A stretch of 43,107 nt of DNA, taken from Bacillus sp. EB01. Its GTDB lineage: Bacteria; Bacillota; Bacilli; Bacillales; Cytobacillaceae. The notes below the pieces were generated by a model. The model searched no databases. It saw nothing but the letters and a program-made list of their open reading frames with translations, and had not been told where the DNA came from. Shown here piece by piece: positions 37,688-43,107 of the stretch. A program made the translations under genes and the position numbers. Numbering within the stretch: the stretch's first letter is position 1; every line of letters starts with the position of its first letter. The stretch covers positions 3,264,644 to 3,307,750 of the forward strand of contig NZ_HG964497.1 in assembly GCF_000613125.1 (NCBI RefSeq), written 5' to 3'.

Positions 37688-37716
37688 TTGCCGTTAAACG
37701 GGGGATACGTTACACT
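37688..37716 (+). promoter_or_regulatory. ydiF promoter candidate
   Basis: TTGCCG (37688-37693), 17-bp spacer, TACACT (37711-37716), 25 bp before the ydiF start. The intergenic part with moaC is about 225 bp. Confidence 0.5.
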
Positions 37717-37740
37717 TTAATAGTAATGAGGTGATTACTT

Positions 37741-39660
37741 ATGATCTTGCTTCAAGTAAACCAGGTTGCAAAATACTTTGGTGCTGATCTTATTTTATCT
37801 AATATAAAGCTAGAACTGCAAACCCGGGACCGGGTTGCGCTTGTCGGAAGGAATGGAGCTGGAAAATCCACGCTCTTAAAAATCATTGCTGGCCAAATTA
37901 GCCACGATGGTGGAGAAATTATCAAGCCAAAAGATGTCACTATCGGTTACCTTGCTCAAAATACAGGTCTTGAATCAAGTCTCTCAATTTGGGATGAAAT
38001 GCTGAAAGTATTTGAGGAGGTACGCAAGCTGGAGGCCTCGTTGCGCTTACTTGAAAACGAGATGGCAAACCCGGCAGTTTTTGAAGATGTGGTTAAGTAT
38101 GAGAGGATACTTAAAGAATACGATGGCCTTCAAGTCCGCTATAAGGAACAAGGTGGATATCAATACGAGGCAGACATACGTTCAGTCTTACACGGTCTGA
38201 ACTTTCAGAGCTATGATTATTCAACCAATATTTCAAGCTTGAGCGGCGGCCAAAAAACTCGGCTTGCTTTAGGAAAACTGCTCCTTCGTAAACCGGACAT
38301 CCTGATTTTGGACGAGCCAACCAACCATCTTGATATTGAAACACTTTCCTGGCTTGAGCAATATTTGCAAGGTTATGACGGTGCAATTTTAATTGTATCT
38401 CATGACAGATACTTTCTTGATAAGGTTGTTAACCAGGTTTACGAACTATCCCGAATGCAAATTCAGAAATTCACCGGGAATTATAGTTCATATTTAGTTC
38501 AAAAAGCCGAAAATTATGAGCGTGAGTTAAAGCTTTTTGAAAAGCAGCAAGATGAGGTTGCAAAACTCCAAGATTTTATTCAGCGAAATTTAGCCAGGGC
38601 ATCCACGACAAAACGGGCCCAAAGCAGGCGAAAAAAGCTTGAAAAAATCGAATTAATGGAGCGGCCATCTGGGGATGAAAAATCTGCAGTATTCTCCTTT
38701 GAAATTGAACGGCAAAGCGGCAATGATGTTCTCGAGGCTGACGCACTTTCGATAGGCTATGAGCAAGCAGTATCTAAAAATGTTACTTTCAGCATTACAA
38801 AAGGAGACAGCATTGCCCTAGTTGGGCCAAATGGGATTGGCAAATCAACATTACTTAAAACCATCGTCAAGCAATTGCCTGCTATTTCGGGTTCAATCCG
38901 GTATGGTACTAACGTCATGATAGGTTATTATGATCAGGAACAAGCAAACTTAAAATCCAATAAGCGCGTCCTGAATGAACTTTGGGATGATTATCCACTA
39001 AAGCCTGAAAAGGAAATCAGGACGATTCTGGGAAACTTCCTATTCTCTGGTGATGATGTTCTTAAGCCAGTTTCTGCATTGAGCGGCGGGGAAAAGGCAA
39101 GGCTCTCCCTGGCGAAACTTATGCTGGAAAGATCAAACTTTCTAATACTTGACGAACCAACCAACCACCTTGATCTTGATAGCAAGGAAGTATTGGAAAA
39201 TGCTTTAATTGATTATCCTGGAACCCTCTTGTTTGTTTCCCATGACCGTTATTTTATCAATCGAATTGCCACAAAGGTTATTGAATTAAATAAGGCAGGT
39301 TGTAACGAGTACCTTGGTGATTATGATTATTTCCTGGAGAAAAAGCAGGAAATGCTTGAAATTGCTGAACTGGAAAAAAAGGCTCAAATAGATAGTGAAA
39401 CTAGTACAGATACAGCGAAGTCTACTTTTCAAAAGGACAAGGAATCAAAGAAACTTGATAGACAGCGGAAACGAAGACTCGAGGAAATTGAAAACCGCAT
39501 TGAGGAATTGGAAGGAAAAATTGATAAAAATGAGACTCTCCTTTGTGACCCTGAGGTTTATCAGGATCATGAATGGGTACTGGCTATTAATCAGCAAAAT
39601 GAACAGGCACGGTCCGAGCTTGACAGCCTTCTCGAAGAATGGGCCGAATTAGCAGAATAA
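37741..39660 (+). CDS. ydiF: ABC-F family ATPase YdiF
   Basis: Soluble twin ABC protein of 639 residues that acts on ribosomes in this family, with no membrane segments. Domain 1 has Walker A GRNGAGKST, signature LSGGQKTRLALGK and Walker B ILILDEPTNHLD. A charged linker follows (about 240-310, rich in Lys and Arg). Domain 2 has GPNGIGKST, LSGGEKARLSLAK and FLILDEPTNHLD. The C-terminal coiled coil (about 540-639) has many Glu and Lys. AGGTGA lies before the ATG. Monocistronic with its own terminator. EttA-like or Uup-like; drug resistance is not implied. Confidence 0.9.
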   Translation: MILLQVNQVAKYFGADLILSNIKLELQTRDRVALVGRNGAGKSTLLKIIAGQISHDGGEIIKPKDVTIGYLAQNTGLESSLSIWDEMLKVFEEVRKLEASLRLLENEMANPAVFEDVVKYERILKEYDGLQVRYKEQGGYQYEADIRSVLHGLNFQSYDYSTNISSLSGGQKTRLALGKLLLRKPDILILDEPTNHLDIETLSWLEQYLQGYDGAILIVSHDRYFLDKVVNQVYELSRMQIQKFTGNYSSYLVQKAENYERELKLFEKQQDEVAKLQDFIQRNLARASTTKRAQSRRKKLEKIELMERPSGDEKSAVFSFEIERQSGNDVLEADALSIGYEQAVSKNVTFSITKGDSIALVGPNGIGKSTLLKTIVKQLPAISGSIRYGTNVMIGYYDQEQANLKSNKRVLNELWDDYPLKPEKEIRTILGNFLFSGDDVLKPVSALSGGEKARLSLAKLMLERSNFLILDEPTNHLDLDSKEVLENALIDYPGTLLFVSHDRYFINRIATKVIELNKAGCNEYLGDYDYFLEKKQEMLEIAELEKKAQIDSETSTDTAKSTFQKDKESKKLDRQRKRRLEEIENRIEELEGKIDKNETLLCDPEVYQDHEWVLAINQQNEQARSELDSLLEEWAELAE

Positions 39661-39685
39661 AGCGCAGGTTATCCTGCGCTTTTCT
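39661..39685 (+). terminator. ydiF terminator
   Basis: An 8-bp GC-rich perfect stem (39661-39668 with 39673-39680), TTAT loop, then TTTCT. It starts directly after the stop codon. Confidence 0.88.
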
Positions 39686-39691
39686 ACACTT

Positions 39692-39858
39692 TTATCCACA
39701 TTTTTGTCCACATGAGATTCCTTTATAAATGGGTTATCAACTGACTTATCCACTTTGTCCACAGAGTTCAATAAAATCATCCACATTATCAACAGGAACA
39801 CACGTGCTTATCCACAATTTTTTCAAAATGAAGATTATTATGTTTTTGGTTATCCACA
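39692..39858 (+). promoter_or_regulatory. DnaA-box cluster between ydiF and tsaD
   Basis: Three perfect TTATCCACA boxes (39692-39700, 39808-39816, 39850-39858) and five with one mismatch: TTGTCCACA (39704-39712, 39755-39763), TTATCCACT (39746-39754), TCATCCACA (39777-39785) and TTATCAACA (39786-39794). All are on the + strand. Boxes at 39746/39755 and 39777/39786 abut. B. subtilis has DnaA-binding clusters outside oriC, including, as I recall, at gcp-ydiF. They are thought to titrate DnaA. Confidence 0.88.
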
Positions 39859-39892
39859 AAAAAGAAGCACCGGGAAATTCCGATGCTTCTTT
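39851..39892 (-). terminator. tsaD operon terminator
   Basis: A 13-bp stem (39861-39873 with 39880-39892, one G-U on the minus transcript) followed on the minus strand by TTTTTTGTGG, which runs into the last DnaA box. Confidence 0.85.
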
Positions 39893-39906
39893 TAAATAGT
39901 ATGACT

Positions 39907-40929
39907 CTATTCGTTATATTTTTCAATTGCCAAGCCAGGGTTTGCATTCAGCGTCATGTCTGCTCTAATTCCTTTGTCGAACATAATACTACCTATAGCA
40001 GCAATCATAGCCGCATTGTCTGTACAAAGAGAAAGAGGCGGGATAATCAGTTCTAAGCCTTCCTTGTCTCTAAATGCCTCTTTAAGCGCACTTCTTAATC
40101 CCTTATTGGCCGCAACACCACCAGCAAGCAGGACCTGCCTTACATTGTATTCCTCAGCGGCCCGCAGAGTCTTAGTGACAAGTACCTCTATGACACTCTC
40201 CTGGAAGCTTGCAGCAAGTTCGGCAGGAATTATACTCTCACCACGTTGCTGCGCATTATGGACGGTATTAATAACAGCCGATTTCAGTCCACTGAAACTA
40301 AAGTCATAGGACCCCTCCTCCAGCCAGGCGCGGGGCAGTGGGATAGTAGCAGCCCCCTCTTGGGCAAGCCTATCGATGTGAGGGCCGCCAGGGTATGGCA
40401 TCTCCAATACCCTCGCTACTTTATCGTAAGCCTCTCCGGCTGCATCATCACGCGTTTCTCCAATTACTTCAAAATGGCCATGTTCTTTCATATAAACCAA
40501 TTCCGTGTGCCCACCCGAAACGACCAGAGCCAGCAAGGGAAATTTCATTTCAGTTACAATCCTATTAGCATAAATATGGCCAGCAATATGATGTACTGGG
40601 ACAAGTGGTTTTTGATGTGTAAAAGCAAGTGCCTTCGCTGCGTTCACACCTATTAAAAGCGCTCCAACCAAACCTGGGCCCTCAGTTACGGCAATCGCAC
40701 TAATATCATCCATCGTGGCCTCTGCCTGCTTCAAAGCTTCTTCTAGTACCATTGTCATCTCCTCAACATGGTGGCGTGAAGCGATTTCTGGTACAACTCC
40801 TCCAAAGCGTTTGTGGCTTTCAATTTGGGAGGCCACAACATTTGCCGCAATTTCCCTTCCATTCTTTATTATGGCTACAGCCGTTTCGTCGCAGCTCGTT
40901 TCAATTCCTAAAATCAATTGATTTTTCAT
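39907..40929 (-). CDS. tsaD: tRNA N6-adenosine threonylcarbamoyltransferase TsaD
   Basis: Transfers the threonylcarbamoyl group to A37 of ANN-decoding tRNAs, working with TsaB and TsaE. The 340-residue ASKHA-fold protein has [15 protein letters not shown], metal-binding [36 protein letters not shown] and [10 protein letters not shown]. The ATG at 40929 overlaps the rimI stop as ATGA and is preferred to the GTG five codons upstream. Last gene of the tsaE-tsaB-rimI-tsaD unit. TsaC is elsewhere. Confidence 0.96.
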   Translation of the reverse strand: MKNQLILGIETSCDETAVAIIKNGREIAANVVASQIESHKRFGGVVPEIASRHHVEEMTMVLEEALKQAEATMDDISAIAVTEGPGLVGALLIGVNAAKALAFTHQKPLVPVHHIAGHIYANRIVTEMKFPLLALVVSGGHTELVYMKEHGHFEVIGETRDDAAGEAYDKVARVLEMPYPGGPHIDRLAQEGAATIPLPRAWLEEGSYDFSFSGLKSAVINTVHNAQQRGESIIPAELAASFQESVIEVLVTKTLRAAEEYNVRQVLLAGGVAANKGLRSALKEAFRDKEGLELIIPPLSLCTDNAAMIAAIGSIMFDKGIRADMTLNANPGLAIEKYNE

Positions 40930-41387
40930 CCTAATTTCACCCACATTACAATCCCATCTTCACCATTGTCCGTGTAATAGTTTTTTCTTATTCCGCCATC
41001 CTGAAAGCCCAGCTTCCTATAAAGATTTCTTGCAGGAAGATTGGAAACTCTTACTTCGAGGGTCATGCTTGTTGCTCCCATTTGCTTTGATGTTTCCATC
41101 ACTTTTCTCAACAATGCTTCACCAAGCCTTCTACCCCTGTACTGCGGAAGGATAGCAATATTTGTTATATGTGCCTCATCTACAACGATCCATACTCCAC
41201 AATAACCTATAGGTTCTCCTTTTTCCTCCAAGATTATATAGACGGCGTACTGGTTATGATGAAGTTCATTATAAAATGCTTCCCTGCTCCAGGGAAGTGT
41301 AAAAGATTCTTTCTCAATTATCATAATTCGATCCAGGTCTTCCTCTTTCATATATCTGAACGACAAGGTTTCATGAATATCATTCAT
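40926..41387 (-). CDS. rimI: RimI-type protein N-acetyltransferase
   Basis: GNAT enzyme acetylating N-terminal alanines, named after the ribosomal protein S18 modifier. Motif A is seen as [20 protein letters not shown] and motif B as [19 protein letters not shown]. The open frame runs 37 codons further into tsaB, but AAGGGG lies 8 nt before ATG 41387. That gives 153 residues, the family length. It overlaps tsaB and tsaD, so all are co-translated. Substrate not proven in Bacillus. Confidence 0.92.
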   Translation of the reverse strand: MNDIHETLSFRYMKEEDLDRIMIIEKESFTLPWSREAFYNELHHNQYAVYIILEEKGEPIGYCGVWIVVDEAHITNIAILPQYRGRRLGEALLRKVMETSKQMGATSMTLEVRVSNLPARNLYRKLGFQDGGIRKNYYTDNGEDGIVMWVKLG

Positions 41388-42081
41388 GTCCATTTCCCCT
41401 TGTTTCAAGCCACTTTGCTTCCGCTTCGGCAAGACGGATATAATTTGGCACGAAGGAATGAGTATCTGCAGCCTCCAATTCTTTTCCCAGAAAAGCAAGC
41501 TCTGAGGGCCTTGGATTCATTTCGGCAGGACTTGCAAAAAATGCCTTTCCTCCTAGTGAAGCCTGTATCACGGTTTGATGAAGGCTTGAGTCATTGCCTA
41601 TAAATAATACCTTTTCCCCAAGCTCCGCCAAATAATTAGACCAATCATCCATCAGAACCAGACGATCTGATACAACAGCATCAACCAATCCACTTTTTGC
41701 TTTGTAAAGTCCTGTATAAGCCTGTCCACGTCTTGCGTCAAATAGAGGTGCAATGCAGCCATCAAAATAACGTCCGTTCATGGCTAGTACATGAAGGCTC
41801 GATACACCCACCAGCGGAATATTTAAGGACCAGGCCATTGTTTTGGCAACAGTTACTCCAATTCGAACCCCTGTATAAGAACCAGGTCCTTCCGCGACAA
41901 CTATACGGTCCAAATCAGCAGGCTTAAGACCTGCTTCATGTAGCGTAAGTTCGATAGCGGGCATAATTCTGATGGAATGGTTTTTCTTCAAGTTGGTACT
42001 ATATTCTGCAACTACTTTATCCCCATCCGTAACTGCCACACCGAGCGGGTAATTTGATGTATCAATAGCAAGTATTTTCAT
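41380..42081 (-). CDS. tsaB: threonylcarbamoyladenosine synthesis protein TsaB
   Basis: Partner and scaffold of TsaD in the t6A complex. The 233-residue ASKHA protein has ILAIDTSNYPLGVAV, NHSIRIMPAIELTL, VAEGPGSYTGVRIG and the PSELAFLG region. Overlaps tsaE upstream by 4 bp (ATGA) and rimI downstream by 8 bp. It lacks the metal site seen in TsaD, as expected. Confidence 0.95.
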   Translation of the reverse strand: MKILAIDTSNYPLGVAVTDGDKVVAEYSTNLKKNHSIRIMPAIELTLHEAGLKPADLDRIVVAEGPGSYTGVRIGVTVAKTMAWSLNIPLVGVSSLHVLAMNGRYFDGCIAPLFDARRGQAYTGLYKAKSGLVDAVVSDRLVLMDDWSNYLAELGEKVLFIGNDSSLHQTVIQASLGGKAFFASPAEMNPRPSELAFLGKELEAADTHSFVPNYIRLAEAEAKWLETRGNGHE

Positions 42082-42533
42082 GAAAAGAACTCCTTACATA
42101 ATTGCTCATGCCGGCTTCCTTTTGGATTAAAAAGAAGCTTCCTCTTATTGTCTGGCTCATGGCTTATTCTTATATCTAGTCTATCCAGGGGAAGCTGATC
42201 GCCAATCAGATGTGCCCATTCAACGACTGTTACGCCTTCCCCTTCAAAGTACTCGTCAAAGCCAAGGTCCTCATACTCATCTGTTACTCTGTATACATCC
42301 ATGTGATATAAGGGCAAACGGCCATAATATTCCTTAATAATTGTAAAGGTCGGACTACTAACCATTTTTTCAATGCCCAGTCCTTTTGCCAATCCCTTTG
42401 TAAATGTTGTTTTTCCTGCACCGAGGTCTCCCTCAAGAGTTAGTACATCACCTGGCTGAAGATAACCGGCGAGCTTTTCAGAAAGGCTCATTGTTTCCTC
42501 AGTACTTGATGAAATATATTCAAATACGTTCAT
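42078..42533 (-). CDS. tsaE: threonylcarbamoyladenosine synthesis ATPase TsaE
   Basis: Small ATPase that resets the TsaB-TsaD complex. The 151-residue protein has P-loop EGDLGAGKTT (about 35-44), SSPTFTIIKEY, HMDVYRV and GVTVVEWAH. AAAGGTGATGAC precedes the ATG. It is the first gene after the tRNA cluster. thiL, which precedes it in B. subtilis, is not present. Confidence 0.95.
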   Translation of the reverse strand: MNVFEYISSSTEETMSLSEKLAGYLQPGDVLTLEGDLGAGKTTFTKGLAKGLGIEKMVSSPTFTIIKEYYGRLPLYHMDVYRVTDEYEDLGFDEYFEGEGVTVVEWAHLIGDQLPLDRLDIRISHEPDNKRKLLFNPKGSRHEQLCKEFFS

Positions 42534-42584
42534 GTCATCACCTTTATTCAGGGAACTTTAGATACACCTGTTGGTTATGGCTGC

Positions 42585-42614
42585 AAAAAAACCTTAGGAA
42601 GTAAGTTCCTAAGG
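42585..42614 (-). terminator. terminator-like hairpin in the tsaE leader
   Basis: A 9-bp perfect stem (42592-42600 with 42606-42614), then seven Ts on the minus strand (42585-42591). It lies about 20 bp downstream of a promoter candidate and 50 bp before tsaE. Either a second rrn-operon terminator or an attenuator. Confidence 0.75.
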
Positions 42615-42631
42615 ATAATACGCCTATATGT

Positions 42632-42660
42632 AGTTTACATGATTTTATGAAAATGGGCAA
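42632..42660 (-). promoter_or_regulatory. tsaE operon promoter candidate
   Basis: Minus strand TTGCCC (42655-42660), 17-bp spacer, TAAACT (42632-42637). A transcript from here would meet the hairpin at 42592-42614 within about 20-45 nt. Confidence 0.5.
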
Positions 42661-42693
42661 AAAGGCCAGAAGTAATGGAGAAATTCTCTAGAA

Positions 42694-42721
42694 ATAAAAA
42701 AAGACGAAACCAATGTTTCGT
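42694..42721 (-). terminator. rRNA-tRNA operon terminator
   Basis: A 7-bp stem (42704-42710 with 42715-42721), then TTTTTTTATTTC on the minus strand. It is about 30 bp beyond tRNA-Asp. Confidence 0.8.
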
Positions 42722-42749
42722 TTTCCTTTATCAGTCTATGAAACTGAAA

Positions 42750-42826
42750 TGGCGGTCTGGACGGGACTCGAACCCGCGACCTCCTGCGTGACAGGCAGGC
42801 ATTCTAACCAACTGAACTACCAGACC
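42750..42826 (-). tRNA. tRNA-Asp (GTC)
   Basis: The minus strand folds into a full cloverleaf: acceptor GGTCTGG with CCAGACC, anticodon arm CCTGC-CTGTCAC-GCAGG with anticodon GTC, and T-arm GGTTCGAGTCC. The 3' CCA is encoded. Last gene of the rRNA-tRNA transcript. Confidence 0.96.
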
Positions 42827-42833
42827 AATATAA

Positions 42834-42907
<74 letters not shown>

Positions 42908-43020
42908 ACGATAAAAATGATTCTGTTTTCACCATGCTCTTAGCGAGCAATGACTTTTCCCTTAAATATTCTATGCACTAACTACACTTCATGTTACAGC
43001 GCAAAAATAAAATTGGGATA

Positions 43021-43107
<87 letters not shown>

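Noticed and set aside
39692-39858. Short repeats near TTATCCACA as a CRISPR or oriC
   Set aside because: Spacing is irregular and no spacers fit. There are no dnaA/dnaN genes or clear unwinding element beside it. A DnaA-box cluster away from oriC fits better.
41388-41498. Longer rimI reading frame
   Set aside because: It lies wholly inside tsaB. The ATG at 41387 has the ribosome site and gives the family length.

Overview
The window looks like the chromosome of an endospore-forming member of the Bacillaceae. Gene order follows the B. subtilis groES/groEL to guaA-pbuG neighbourhood, read here from right to left. Promoters, Shine-Dalgarno sites and terminators are typical low-GC Firmicutes. 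It is bounded by two rRNA operons that point the same way. The right edge lies in a 5S rRNA gene followed by tRNA-fMet and tRNA-Asp. The left edge lies in the 16S leader of a second operon, downstream of three promoters.

Right part (about 33.0-43.1 kb), conserved core. It holds tsaE-tsaB-rimI-tsaD (the t6A tRNA modification proteins plus a GNAT acetyltransferase), a DnaA-box cluster, an ABC-F ATPase (ydiF), moaC, the NADH-sensing repressor rex, ydiL-ydiK and the CIRCE-controlled groES-groEL. Relative to B. subtilis, thiL and tatAy/tatCy are not seen in their usual places.

Middle part (about 20.1-33.0 kb), accessory. A decayed tyrosine integrase next to groEL and a frameshifted TnpB remnant plus another broken ORF on the other side bracket a sugar-nucleotide and glycosyltransferase cluster. 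Its enzymes could make UDP-glucose, UDP-glucuronate, UDP-xylose and UDP-galactose. Five glycosyltransferases, a YheC/YheD-family ATP-grasp protein and a small Cys-rich protein go with them. The YheC/D protein and the resemblance of the first two genes to ytdA-ytcA suggest a spore-surface polysaccharide. Most units are monocistronic with strong terminators, and five reading frames appear to start at TTG.

Left part (0-20 kb), purine and sugar uptake. It holds the guanosine ABC transporter nupNOPQ, a MurE-like ligase lacking the usual diaminopimelate motif, a short + strand pair (GNAT protein and small membrane protein), a hairpin-rich repeat-like stretch, the moxR-DUF58-transglutaminase operon, guaA, pbuG, and glcT-ptsG with its RNA antiterminator. 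Three guanine-class riboswitches precede nupN, guaA and pbuG. The nupN and pbuG promoters also carry matching CGAA-N26-TTCG inverted repeats that look like PurR operators, giving these importers two layers of purine control.

No CRISPR array or intact mobile element was seen. The strongest leads are the DnaA-box cluster, the paired PurR/riboswitch design, the atypical MurE paralogue and the spore-glycan island at the groEL integration site.
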